NCBI RefSeq assembly: GCF_004342445.1
Contig: NZ_SLWW01000009.1
Coordinates: 62,001-126,000 of the forward strand
Reading direction: 5' to 3'
Length of the DNA: 64,000 nucleotides
From: Rhodovulum euryhalinum
Lineage (GTDB): Bacteria; Pseudomonadota; Alphaproteobacteria; Rhodobacterales; Rhodobacteraceae
Shown here: piece by piece, positions 26,825 to 35,662 of the stretch
Layout of the letters: the number at the start of each line of letters is the position of its first letter
How positions within the stretch are numbered: position 1 is the stretch's first letter
Translations under genes and position numbers: made by a program
Notes under the pieces: model-generated
The model's input: only the letters and a program-made list of their open reading frames with translations
Database searches by the model: none
Told to the model about the DNA's origin: nothing

Positions 26825-27307
26825 TCACCGGCCCGCGGCGATGTCGTATTCGATCTCGTGCTCGTCGCCCGCCGAATGATCCTCGGCCTGGATGATGTAC
26901 TTGACCTTGATCTTCTCGGCGGCGAGCCCGATCACCTCGCTGATCGCCTTGGTGGCCTCGTATTCGCCGACGATCTCGTATTTCGAGATGGTGGTGTTGG
27001 ACAGGGTGATCTGCAGGTAATCGAGATGCGCGTCGCCCGAATCCTTGCGGAACATGATGACGATCTCGTCGAAGGACTTGCCCTGCATGCAGGCCAGCGC
27101 AAGGTAGGGCGACGAGGCATCGTACCATTTGCTGACATAGATCGGGTTGATCTGTGCCCGCCCGCGGGTTCGTCCCGACCCGACCTGAGCGTGGGATTCC
27201 TGCTCCATCAGCCAGTTGACATCGTAAAGGTCGATCTCGTCCTCATGCTCGGCGCTTTTCGACTCGCCGGCGATGTCCGGCACTTTCATGTAGGCATTCA
27301 GTGTCAT
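26825..27307 (-). CDS. hcp: T6SS tube protein Hcp (TssD)
   Basis: Forms hexameric rings stacked into the inner tube and is expelled with the spike. The 160 residues fit the family; recognised by the N-terminal AYMKVPDIAGES and the later SSPYLALACMQGK and ISKYEIVGEYE elements. No signal peptide, as expected. It lies 25 bases downstream of tssC with a strong GGGAGAGA Shine-Dalgarno, suiting the high expression Hcp needs. Confidence 0.95.
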   Translation of the reverse strand: MTLNAYMKVPDIAGESKSAEHEDEIDLYDVNWLMEQESHAQVGSGRTRGRAQINPIYVSKWYDASSPYLALACMQGKSFDEIVIMFRKDSGDAHLDYLQITLSNTTISKYEIVGEYEATKAISEVIGLAAEKIKVKYIIQAEDHSAGDEHEIEYDIAAGR

Positions 27308-27332
27308 CGTCTCTCTCCCCGGGTTTCAGAAC

Positions 27333-28844
27333 TCAGCTCTTGACAGAGGGCAGCTCGGAGACGAGGCGCAAACTCGCGTTGATGCCCTCGAGCTGATAGT
27401 GGGGGCGCAGGTAGAACCGGGCGGTGTAATAGCCCGGACGCCCCTCGACGCTGTCCACCTGGACCTCGGCCATGGCCAGAGGCCGCTTGGCCTTGGCGGC
27501 GTCGTCCGCCATGGCCGGGTTGGCAAGAACGTAGCGGTTGATCCATTCGGACAGCCACACCTGCATGTCCGAGCGTTCCTTGAACGTGCCCACCTTGTCG
27601 CGCGCGATCGCCTTGAGGTAATGGGCAAAGCGGCAGACCGGCAGCAGGTAGGGCAGGTTGGCCGACAGCCGCTCGTTCGCCTGGGCGGCGGGATCCACCA
27701 GCCGTCCCGCCCGGGCCTCGTCGTCCTGCAGGGTGTGCGCGCCGATGAAGGCCGCCACGTCGGTATTCTTGCGGTGCAGGATCGGCATCAGGCCCAGCTT
27801 GGCCAGTTCCGCCTCGCGCCGGTCGTCGATGGCGATCTCGGTGGGGCATTTCATCGCCACCGAGCCGTCGTCGGTGGGGAAGGTGTGGACCGGCAGGTTG
27901 ATGACCGTGCCACCTGATTCCACGCCGCGGATCTGCGACCCCCAGCCATACATCTTGTGGCTGCGGTTGATGTTTACCCCCATCGCGAAGGCGGCGTTCA
28001 TCCAGACGTAGTTCTCGTGGTCGCCGTTGATCTGCTCTTCGAAGGCAAAGCCCTTTACCGGCACGGTCTCGGCGCCATAGGGCAGGCGGGCCAGAACTCG
28101 CGGCATGGTCAGGCCGATATAGCGGGCGTCCTCGGACTCCCGCAGGCTCTGCCAGCTTGCGTAATCGGGTGAAGAGACGATCTGCGACAGATCCTGCGGG
28201 TTCGGCAGTTCCTGCCAGCTTTCCATCCGGAACAGTTGCGGCGCCGCCGCCGCGATGAAGGGCGCGTGCGCCGAGGCGGCAATGCCCGAGAGGTTGCGCA
28301 ACAGCGCCACGTCCTTCGGCTTGTGCGAGAACTCGTAGGCGCCGATGATCGCCCCGAAGGGTTCGCCGCCGAACATCGAGTATTCCTCGGTATAGAGTTT
28401 CTTGAAGACCGGGGACTGGTCCCACATCTGGCCTTCGTAATCCTCCAGCACGTCGGCCAGTTCGTCCTTCTTGATGTTCAGGACGCGGATCTTGAGCTTC
28501 TGGTCGGTCTCGGTGTTGTTCACCAGGTAATGCAGGCCCCGCCACGTGCCCTCGATCTGGCGCAGCTCGGGGCAGTGCATCACCTCGTTCATCTGTGCGG
28601 TCAGCAGGCTGTCGATGCCCGCGATCAGCGACTTGATCGACTTGACCGCATTGCCCGAGATCGTGGCGGTGCCCGCCTTCTCGGTCGCGGCAAGGGCAAG
28701 GTTCGAGACCAGCGCCTTGAGCTTGTCGGCCTCGGTTTCCTTGATCCGGAAATCCTTTTCCAGCAGCGCCGAGAACTCTCCCAGATCCAGGGCCTCGGCT
28801 TCGGCGGCCGTGCCGCCCGCCTTCTGTTCCTGTGCGTCGGCCAT
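27333..28844 (-). CDS. tssC: T6SS contractile sheath large subunit TssC (VipB)
   Basis: Pairs with TssB to form the contractile sheath around the Hcp tube. The 503 residues fit the family (about 490-510). Typical elements include the CPELRQIEGTWRGLHYLV block and FGAIIGAYEFSHKP. It lies 3 bases after tssB with an AGGAGAG Shine-Dalgarno that overlaps the tssB end, so the two are made together. Confidence 0.96.
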   Translation of the reverse strand: MADAQEQKAGGTAAEAEALDLGEFSALLEKDFRIKETEADKLKALVSNLALAATEKAGTATISGNAVKSIKSLIAGIDSLLTAQMNEVMHCPELRQIEGTWRGLHYLVNNTETDQKLKIRVLNIKKDELADVLEDYEGQMWDQSPVFKKLYTEEYSMFGGEPFGAIIGAYEFSHKPKDVALLRNLSGIAASAHAPFIAAAAPQLFRMESWQELPNPQDLSQIVSSPDYASWQSLRESEDARYIGLTMPRVLARLPYGAETVPVKGFAFEEQINGDHENYVWMNAAFAMGVNINRSHKMYGWGSQIRGVESGGTVINLPVHTFPTDDGSVAMKCPTEIAIDDRREAELAKLGLMPILHRKNTDVAAFIGAHTLQDDEARAGRLVDPAAQANERLSANLPYLLPVCRFAHYLKAIARDKVGTFKERSDMQVWLSEWINRYVLANPAMADDAAKAKRPLAMAEVQVDSVEGRPGYYTARFYLRPHYQLEGINASLRLVSELPSVKS

Positions 28845-28847
28845 CGC

Positions 28848-29384
28848 TCAGCTCTCCTCGTCCTTGGCGGCCTTCATGGCCTGTTCGGCGGCCTGCGCGA
28901 GCAGGGGCTCGTTCTGGAGAAGCTGCGCGATGCGCTTCTCGGCATCGATCTTGCCGTCCATGTAGCCAAGCAGTTCCTCGAGCTGCTTGCGCATCTTGAG
29001 CAGTTCGGCCAGCGGCGGGACCTGTTCGGCCACCTTGTCGGGGGCGAAATCGCCCATGCTGGTAAAGGTCAGATCGACGAACATCTCCTCGTCGGCCTCG
29101 GCGCCCTCCTTGCCGGGCAGCCGGTTCGGCACGCGGGCCTTCACCCGGGGGGCCAGCGCCTCCATGAACTTGTTGAACCGGCCCGCATCGGTTTCGACAA
29201 AGGCGCGGTCGTTCACCGATTTCCTGGCCTCGGACGTCTCCGACGCCCCGGCAAGGTCAGCCATCACGCCCATGACGAAGGGCAGTTCGATGGTTGTCGG
29301 GCTGCCGTAATGCTCGACATCGTAGGCGATCTGCACCCTTGGGGCGCGGTTGCGCTCGATGACCTTCTGCTTGCTGTCTGCCAT
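28848..29384 (-). CDS. tssB: T6SS contractile sheath small subunit TssB (VipA)
   Basis: Small sheath subunit; its C-terminal helix is involved in ClpV-driven disassembly in known systems. The 178 residues match the family, beginning with a Lys/Arg-rich start and a VQIAYDVE block and containing LPFVMGVMADL. It lies 30 bases after tssA and 3 before tssC. Confidence 0.96.
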   Translation of the reverse strand: MADSKQKVIERNRAPRVQIAYDVEHYGSPTTIELPFVMGVMADLAGASETSEARKSVNDRAFVETDAGRFNKFMEALAPRVKARVPNRLPGKEGAEADEEMFVDLTFTSMGDFAPDKVAEQVPPLAELLKMRKQLEELLGYMDGKIDAEKRIAQLLQNEPLLAQAAEQAMKAAKDEES

Positions 29385-29414
29385 GTCGTGACCCCTGTTC
29401 TGCCGTGTCCTCGA

Positions 29415-30587
29415 TTACTTCTTGCCGTTCTCCGGCACCCCGGCCATTGCGCGGAAATCCTTGACCCCGCCCGGTGCGACCTCTTCCATCAATTCCATGA
29501 AATCCATCGGCACCATGCGCCTCAGGCGCCGGGCGAGATGGGGAATGGGGCTCGACGGTTCGGTGCGTTCGTAAAAGGCGATGATGAGGTCGAGCGCCCG
29601 CTCGACATCCTCGCGGGAATTGACCTGCGCGCCGTTGATGCTGCCGCGGGTGGACGGCGGTGCGGTGGTCGCGGCAGCCTGACCGTCCGGGGGGATGGCG
29701 TTCTGCGGGGCGGGGTCGGGCTGGCCGGTCTCGGCGGCGGCATGGGCGGCCGCGGCGGACAGCGTGGCGCCCACGCGGTCGAGGAAGCGGGCAAGCTCGA
29801 CGAAGCGCAGCGCCTCGCCGGGGCCGAGCCCCAGACGTTCGTTGACCGCCGCGGCCAGCGCGTCCAGCGCCGCCCGCGCGGCCGTGCGGCTGTGGGACAG
29901 CGCGGCGAAGGTATCCGGGTTCTCGGCCGCCATCGCCCGCGTCGCCGCCTCGACCCGGCCCCGCCGTGCCGCATGCGCCTCGAGCACCTGCGCCTGTTCC
30001 TTCTGGCCCAGGCCCGACGGCCCCTCGCGCAGCACGTCATTGTCAGACAGCGTTCCCGCTGCCAGGTCGGCCCCCGTGATCGTGCCCATGCCCCGCGCGT
30101 CGATCACCGCGTTCATCTGGAGATCGCCCAACAGCCCGTTGCCGTCGTTTTCCAGTTGCATCAGCGCGTTGATCCGCCGCAGCCCCGCCTCGCGCGGGGT
30201 GGGCGTGTCACGCAACTCGGGGTGGATCGTATCCCAGAAGGCGGCCAGGTTGCCGGCGATCAGTTCCAGACCCCGGGTAAAGCCGGCATAGCCCAGGTAG
30301 CCCTTGTCGCGGTCGATCCCGCCCTCGTTCGCAAGCGCTCGCGCGACGATCACAAGCAGCCGCAGATCACGCCCCGATCTGGCCAGATCGGCTGCCTCGG
30401 ACAACACATCGGCCCAGTCGACCGCCGCGACGGGATTGGGCACAGCGCCCGGCGTCTCGGTGCGAGACTCGCGCGCGGCGGGTTCGATCAGCCGCTCGAT
30501 CGCCTGGAACCGCGGGTCGTTTCTCAGTTCGGTTCCCGACGGATTGTCCCCGTCAAGCGGGGCGAGAAACACGTCCAGATTGACCAA
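29415..30587 (-). CDS. tssA: T6SS cap/baseplate protein TssA (ImpA)
   Basis: TssA primes and coordinates tube and sheath polymerisation. The 390 residues carry the ImpA N-terminal domain (FLAPLDGDNPSGTELRNDPRF) and a C-terminal VERALDLIIAFYERTEPSSP block typical of the family. The start is a TTG at 30587: an in-frame TGA lies four codons upstream, so no longer start is possible. An AAGGA Shine-Dalgarno sits 8 bases before it, inside a predicted hairpin (see separate entry). First of the core structural genes, 74 bases after the kinase stop. Confidence 0.93.
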   Translation of the reverse strand: MVNLDVFLAPLDGDNPSGTELRNDPRFQAIERLIEPAARESRTETPGAVPNPVAAVDWADVLSEAADLARSGRDLRLLVIVARALANEGGIDRDKGYLGYAGFTRGLELIAGNLAAFWDTIHPELRDTPTPREAGLRRINALMQLENDGNGLLGDLQMNAVIDARGMGTITGADLAAGTLSDNDVLREGPSGLGQKEQAQVLEAHAARRGRVEAATRAMAAENPDTFAALSHSRTAARAALDALAAAVNERLGLGPGEALRFVELARFLDRVGATLSAAAAHAAAETGQPDPAPQNAIPPDGQAAATTAPPSTRGSINGAQVNSREDVERALDLIIAFYERTEPSSPIPHLARRLRRMVPMDFMELMEEVAPGGVKDFRAMAGVPENGKK

Positions 30588-30589
30588 CG

Positions 30590-30618
30590 CCCCTGTCCTT
30601 CATGTCGAATGACAGGGG
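30590..30618 (-). promoter_or_regulatory. Hairpin over the tssA ribosome binding site
   Basis: On the minus-strand transcript an 8-bp perfect stem (CCCCTGTC paired with GACAGGGG) encloses a 13-nt loop and ends two bases before the TTG start of tssA. The AAGGA Shine-Dalgarno straddles the loop and 3' arm, so folding would hide it. This could restrain tssA translation or protect the RNA end; the structure is seen, the role inferred. Confidence 0.4.
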
Positions 30619-30661
30619 AATCATTTCAGATGGTTTCGATTCTTGCAACGATCGTGAGCAG

Positions 30662-32755
30662 TTATTGACGCGCGTCAATGATCCGCGAGGCCACGCCCAG
30701 CACCTGGTCCTCGCGCCCTTCCAGCGTTTCGGCCAGCGCCTCGGCGACCGAGGTCACGCTTTCGTCGCGGGGGCGGCGCATGTCGAAAAGGGGCGTCTTC
30801 GACAGGATCGCGATGATCTCGGACTTGCCGAAATCGCCGTCCGTGATGCGGAAGGCAAGCCTGCCGGGGTCGGCTCGGAACTCCTCGACCGAGTGCAGCA
30901 CCCGCACCCGCCTGAGGCCTCCCTCGACGCGGCCGACCTCGGTCAGGGCATGCTCGGTATGGTTGATCTGGGGCAGGACGTGAAAGACCTTGCCGGTGTT
31001 GTCGACCACCATCACCCAGAGCCAGCCCTGGGTCAGGCTGGCGGGGGCCAGCACCTCGGCCACCGGGTTTTCGCCCACCCGGTAGATGCCGGTCAGGTTC
31101 GCCTCGCCGGTCTCGCCCTGGCCCAGCCAGATCGACAGCGTGCCGCCGCCGGGATGGGGCAGCACCGCGCGGATCGCGCAGAGGTCGCGGTTCAGCGTCC
31201 GCGTCTCGACCTGCACCTGGCGGTCGCCGATCAGCGGCACCAGCGCGGCCTCGATCGCGGGCTTGTCGGCTTGGGCGGCGATGTCGCCGGTGACGACGAT
31301 GGTGGCGCCCATCGGGTAGGTCGCATCCGAGGGCGTCTGCTGCGTGAGCGGCCCGCAGGTGGCCCGCCGGTCCAGCACCGCCTGCACCTGTGCCGCGTCC
31401 AGCCGTTCCGGGCCTGCGGCGATGGCGGCGGAAAGCGTGATGCCGCTGGTCGCGGACCATGCGTCGATCCGCGCCCGGACCGCATCGCGCGCGGCGCTGT
31501 CCGGGGCAAGCCCCGTGACCTCGCCCGACGATCCGGCCAGCGACATCTCCCACCGGTCGAGCGGCGCGAGTTCGGCCATCAGCGCGGCGGCCTGCGCCGC
31601 CCAGTCCGCGCGCGGCAACCCCGTGGCCAGCGTCAGCGCGGCCTCGGCGGGGGCTGTGCCCGCGGCCTCGGCATAGGCGGCAGCCAGCGCCGTGGCGGCG
31701 GCTTCGTCGGGCGCGTTCCCGACCAGCCGCCCCGGCGCGTCCGGGCCATGCGATGCGGCCAGCCGGTAGGGTGCGGCGACCGGCAACGGTTCCGGGAACA
31801 GCCCGTCGAACAGCCCCAGCATCCAGGCCGCGACCCCCGCCACCACGGCCAGCGCGGGCAGGGCAAGCCAGGCGCCCCGCCGCCCGCGCCGGCCGCTTGG
31901 CGCGGTCTCGGTCACGCCGGTCCGGGGTTTCAGCGCCGCCTCGATCCGGGCAACCACCGCGGCCGCGTCGGCGGGCCGGTCGGCCAGTTCCGGCGCGGTC
32001 AGCGCGTCGATCAGCCCCTTGAGCGGTTCGGGCACGCCCTCGGTATCCAGCCGCTGCTGCTTGCGCCGCACGATCTCGCCCGGCGTGTTGCCAAGGAACG
32101 GCACCTCGCCGCGCCAGGCGGCCAGCAGCGAGGCGCCCAGCGCGTAGAGGTCCGACCGCGGCTCGGCATGGCCCTCGACCTGCTCGGGGGCGGCGTATTC
32201 GTATTTGCCCGCGAACTGGTTGCCGACGATCGTGCGCGCGCCCGCCGCGGTGTCCTTGGCGATGCCGAAATCGATGATCGTGGCCTTCTCGGGGGCGCCG
32301 CCGCGCAGGATGATGTTGTCGGGCGACAGGTCCCGGTGCACCACGCCGCGCGCATGGGTGGCCACCAGCCCGCTGGCCACCCGGTGCGCGATCACCATCA
32401 GGTCGTGGGCATCCATCCGCCGGGCCAGCATCTCGTCATTCATCGACGGCCCGTCGATATAGTCCATCACCAGGAAGACATGCCCCTGGTCCGAGCGCGA
32501 ACATTCGGTATAGCGCACCACCGCGTCATGCTGGATGTTGCGCATCTCTTCCTCGCGCTTCATCAGCTCGACGTAGTCGGCATTGCCCGAGAACTGCGCC
32601 GACAGCGCCTTGATCGCCACCTCGCGGCCCGAGATCTGGTTGCGGGCCAGGTAGACCTCGCCCGTGCCGCCGCGGCCCAGCACGCCCTCGATGTCGTAGG
32701 TGTTGTTCAGCACCTGTCCCCGGTGGAAGATGTCCGAGGGCAACGGGTCCTTCAT
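30662..32755 (-). CDS. T6SS Ser/Thr protein kinase (PpkA/PknA-like) with one membrane segment
   Basis: Membrane-bound Hanks-type kinase expected to phosphorylate TagH. The 697 residues contain the kinase domain with the glycine loop (GRGGTGEV, 27-34), the VAIK lysine (K49), HRDLSPDN (140-147) and DFG (162-164), all intact. An Arg-rich stop and a membrane segment follow (about 294-316), then a large periplasmic part. The C-terminal 150 residues include a WLWVMVVDNTGKVFHVLP block like DUF4384-type sensor regions. There is no von Willebrand A domain as in Pseudomonas PpkA. First gene of the minus-strand T6SS unit, divergent from clpV across 144 bases. Confidence 0.92.
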   Translation of the reverse strand: MKDPLPSDIFHRGQVLNNTYDIEGVLGRGGTGEVYLARNQISGREVAIKALSAQFSGNADYVELMKREEEMRNIQHDAVVRYTECSRSDQGHVFLVMDYIDGPSMNDEMLARRMDAHDLMVIAHRVASGLVATHARGVVHRDLSPDNIILRGGAPEKATIIDFGIAKDTAAGARTIVGNQFAGKYEYAAPEQVEGHAEPRSDLYALGASLLAAWRGEVPFLGNTPGEIVRRKQQRLDTEGVPEPLKGLIDALTAPELADRPADAAAVVARIEAALKPRTGVTETAPSGRRGRRGAWLALPALAVVAGVAAWMLGLFDGLFPEPLPVAAPYRLAASHGPDAPGRLVGNAPDEAAATALAAAYAEAAGTAPAEAALTLATGLPRADWAAQAAALMAELAPLDRWEMSLAGSSGEVTGLAPDSAARDAVRARIDAWSATSGITLSAAIAAGPERLDAAQVQAVLDRRATCGPLTQQTPSDATYPMGATIVVTGDIAAQADKPAIEAALVPLIGDRQVQVETRTLNRDLCAIRAVLPHPGGGTLSIWLGQGETGEANLTGIYRVGENPVAEVLAPASLTQGWLWVMVVDNTGKVFHVLPQINHTEHALTEVGRVEGGLRRVRVLHSVEEFRADPGRLAFRITDGDFGKSEIIAILSKTPLFDMRRPRDESVTSVAEALAETLEGREDQVLGVASRIIDARQ

Positions 32756-32792
32756 CGGCGGGCTCCGGTCTGCACGCGCGGGGCGAAAAATC

Positions 32793-32823
32793 TTGTCGCC
32801 ACGGCGGGTTTCGGGCGTAGACT
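32793..32823 (+). promoter_or_regulatory. Candidate promoter in the kinase-clpV divergent region
   Basis: TTGTCG (32793-32798) and TAGACT (32818-32823) are separated by 19 bases, upstream of clpV. The -10 hexamer overlaps a reverse-strand TAGTCT (32824-32819), so both directions could share this spot. Matches are partial and the spacing is long. Confidence 0.3.
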
Positions 32824-32899
32824 AGCACGGGCGACGGGCGGCCGGAACCGATATGGACCGCCCGCGCGCCGACCGGCAGGATGTCAGGGGGAGGCAGCC

Positions 32900-35653
32900 A
32901 TGGCCCAGAGAGGCAGCCAGGAAACCATCAAGCGCAAGGAGTTGGTGGGCAAGCTCAACCCCGTCTGCCTCAAGGCCTTTTCGGCCGCGGCGCAGGCGGC
33001 CAAGGCGCGGGGCAACCCGTATGTCGAGCTTGTCCATTTCGTGCACGAACTGGCCCATTCCCCCCGGTCGGATTTCGAGATCCTGCTGAAATCGGCAGGC
33101 GTGGATTTCGCCCGGCTGGACGCCGACATCACCCGCGCGATCGACACGCTGCCGCACGGGGCAAGCGCGGTCGAGGAATTTTCCGATCACATCTTTCGCG
33201 CGATCCAGGAGGCGTGGAGCCTGGGCCAGCTGGAATATGGCGACGAGACGGTGCGCTCGGCCTACCTGCTGCTGGCGGGGCTTGCCACACCGGTCGTCGA
33301 GGCGTTGCTTTTCAAGATCAGCCTCGAATTCGACAAGATCGACCCGCGCGACATGGGCGGGCAACTGGATGCGCTGCTGCCCGACTCGGTCGAGGGGATG
33401 GGCGCGGGGCCGGAACCGGCGGTGGCCAGGAAACCCGCGCCCGGCGGGCAATCGGCGCTGGCGCAGTTTTCGACCAACCTGACCGAACGGGCCAAGGCGG
33501 GCCGGATCGACCCGGTGGTCGGCCGCGACATGGAGATCCGCCAGATCATCGACATCCTGATGCGGCGGCGCCAGAACAACCCGATCCTGACCGGCGAGGC
33601 GGGCGTGGGCAAGACCGCGGTGGTCGAGGGCTTCGCCCAGCGGCTGGCCAAGGGCGATGTGCCGCCCAGCCTGAAGGGCGTGCAACTGCACCTGCTGGAC
33701 GTGGGGCTGATGAAGGCCGGGGCCTCGGTGAAGGGCGAGTTCGAGAAGCGCCTGCGCGCCGTGATCGAGGAGGTCCACAGTTCCGACGTGCCGGTGATCC
33801 TGTTCATCGACGAGGCGCATACGCTGATCGGGGCGGGCGGCGCGGCGGGCACGGGCGATGCGGCGAACCTGCTGAAGCCGCCGCTGGCGCGCGGCGAGTT
33901 GCGCACGGTCGCGGCCACCACATGGTCGGAATACAAGCAGTACATCGAGCCCGACCCCGCCTTTACCCGCCGGTTCCAGGTGGTCAACGTGGCCGAACCC
34001 TCGGAAGAGGCGGCGGTGCGGATGTGCCGGGGTATCGCGGGCGTGCTGGAGCGCCACCACAAGGTCGAGATCCTGGACGAGGCGCTGGAGGCCAGCGTGC
34101 AGCTGTCGCATCGCTACATCCCGGCCCGGCAGTTGCCCGACAAGGCGATCAGCCTGCTGGATACCGCCTGCGCGCGGGTCGCCGTCTCGCAGCACGCCAC
34201 GCCCGCCGCGGTCGAGGATATCGACCGCCGCCTTGCGGCACTCAGGATCGAACAGGGCATCGCCGAGCGCGAGGCCGCGATCGGCATCGACACCGAGAAA
34301 CGGATGAAAGGCATCCTGGCCGCGCTGGACCAGGCCGAGGCGGATTTCGCCGCCGCGAACGCGAGGTGGGAGGCGGAAAAGGCACTGGTCGACGAGGTGC
34401 TGGACCTGCGCGCCGAGTTGCGGGGCGGGGGGGCTGCGCTGGACGAGACCGGCGCGGTGGGGCACATGGCCCCAGAGCCAGCGGACCCTGAAGCCAAGGC
34501 AGACCCCGCCGCGGCGCCGGACGAGGCCGACGCCCCCCCGCCGCCCGCGATTACCGAGGCGGAGCGGGCGGAAAAGCTGGCGGCGCTGAAGGCGAAGATG
34601 GCGGAACTGGCCGAGGCGCAGGGCGAGACCCCGCTGATCCTGCCGTCCGTCGACCGCAACGCGGTGGCCAGCGTGGTGCAGGACTGGACCGGTATTCCCA
34701 CCGGACGGATGGTGGCCAGCCAGACCGAACGCGCGATCCACCTGCCCGAGATCCTCGGTCAGCGGGTGGTGGGACAGGATCACGCGATGGCGATGATCTC
34801 GAACCGCATCCAGACTGCGTTCGCGGGGCTGGCGGCGCCGGAGAAACCCATCGGGGTGTTCCTGCTCTGCGGCCCGTCGGGCGTGGGCAAGACCGAGACC
34901 GCGCTGGCGCTGGCGGATGCGCTTTACGGGGGCGAACAGAACCTGCTGTCCTTCAACATGAGCGAGTTCCAGGAGGCGCACACGGTCTCGACGCTGAAGG
35001 GCGCGCCGCCGGGCTATGTCGGCTACGGCAAGGGCGGCGTGCTGACCGAGGCGGTGCGGCGCCGGCCCTATTCGGTGGTGCTGTTCGACGAGGTGGAAAA
35101 GGCCCATGCCGATATCCACGAGGTGTTCTTCCAGGTCTTCGACAAGGGCATGATGGACGACAGCGAGGGGCGGCGGATCGACTTCAAGAACACGCTGATC
35201 CTGCTGACGTCGAACGTCGGCACCGACGAGATCATGGCGATGACCGAGGACGGCAAGGTGCATGCCGATCTGGACGAACTGACCGCCGCGCTGCGCGCGC
35301 CGCTCTTGCGCGTCTTTCCGCCCGCGCTGCTGGGCCGGGTGGTCACGATCCCCTATTACCCGCTCAGCGACGCGGCGCTGGAACTGATCGCGGGGTTCAA
35401 GCTGAAATCCATCGCCAAGCGGCTGCGCAAGGGCCATGAGGCGGAACTGGTGATCGGCGAGGGGACGATGGACCTGATCAAGGCGCGCTGCATCGAGATC
35501 GAGTCGGGCGGGCGGATGATCGACGCGATCCTGACCAACACGCTCTTGCCCGAGCTCAGCCGCCAGATCCTGAACCGCACGCTGGACGGGTCCACGCTGA
35601 CGCGCGTGACGGTGACGGGGGGGGAGGGCGGCTTCGCCTACGCCTTCGACTGA
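32900..35653 (+). CDS. clpV: T6SS AAA+ disaggregase ClpV (TssH)
   Basis: Hexameric unfoldase that recycles the contracted TssBC sheath. From ATG 32900 (Shine-Dalgarno GGGGGAGG) the protein is 917 residues. It has a Clp-N domain (about 10-160) and two AAA+ modules with Walker A at 232-239 (GEAGVGKT) and 658-665 (GPSGVGKT). Walker B motifs read LFIDEAHT and LFDEVEKA. A coiled-coil middle insert and an acidic Pro/Ala-rich linker lie near 500-560. The frame is open far upstream but only antisense to the kinase gene. It heads a plus-strand unit running into the DUF2169 gene 9 bases later. Confidence 0.96.
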   Translation: MAQRGSQETIKRKELVGKLNPVCLKAFSAAAQAAKARGNPYVELVHFVHELAHSPRSDFEILLKSAGVDFARLDADITRAIDTLPHGASAVEEFSDHIFRAIQEAWSLGQLEYGDETVRSAYLLLAGLATPVVEALLFKISLEFDKIDPRDMGGQLDALLPDSVEGMGAGPEPAVARKPAPGGQSALAQFSTNLTERAKAGRIDPVVGRDMEIRQIIDILMRRRQNNPILTGEAGVGKTAVVEGFAQRLAKGDVPPSLKGVQLHLLDVGLMKAGASVKGEFEKRLRAVIEEVHSSDVPVILFIDEAHTLIGAGGAAGTGDAANLLKPPLARGELRTVAATTWSEYKQYIEPDPAFTRRFQVVNVAEPSEEAAVRMCRGIAGVLERHHKVEILDEALEASVQLSHRYIPARQLPDKAISLLDTACARVAVSQHATPAAVEDIDRRLAALRIEQGIAEREAAIGIDTEKRMKGILAALDQAEADFAAANARWEAEKALVDEVLDLRAELRGGGAALDETGAVGHMAPEPADPEAKADPAAAPDEADAPPPPAITEAERAEKLAALKAKMAELAEAQGETPLILPSVDRNAVASVVQDWTGIPTGRMVASQTERAIHLPEILGQRVVGQDHAMAMISNRIQTAFAGLAAPEKPIGVFLLCGPSGVGKTETALALADALYGGEQNLLSFNMSEFQEAHTVSTLKGAPPGYVGYGKGGVLTEAVRRRPYSVVLFDEVEKAHADIHEVFFQVFDKGMMDDSEGRRIDFKNTLILLTSNVGTDEIMAMTEDGKVHADLDELTAALRAPLLRVFPPALLGRVVTIPYYPLSDAALELIAGFKLKSIAKRLRKGHEAELVIGEGTMDLIKARCIEIESGGRMIDAILTNTLLPELSRQILNRTLDGSTLTRVTVTGGEGGFAYAFD

Positions 35654-35662
35654 GGCCCGGCC

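Noticed and set aside
30602-32899. An upstream extension of clpV
   Set aside because: The extra 766 codons are antisense to the kinase gene; the Clp-N domain and a good Shine-Dalgarno start at 32900.
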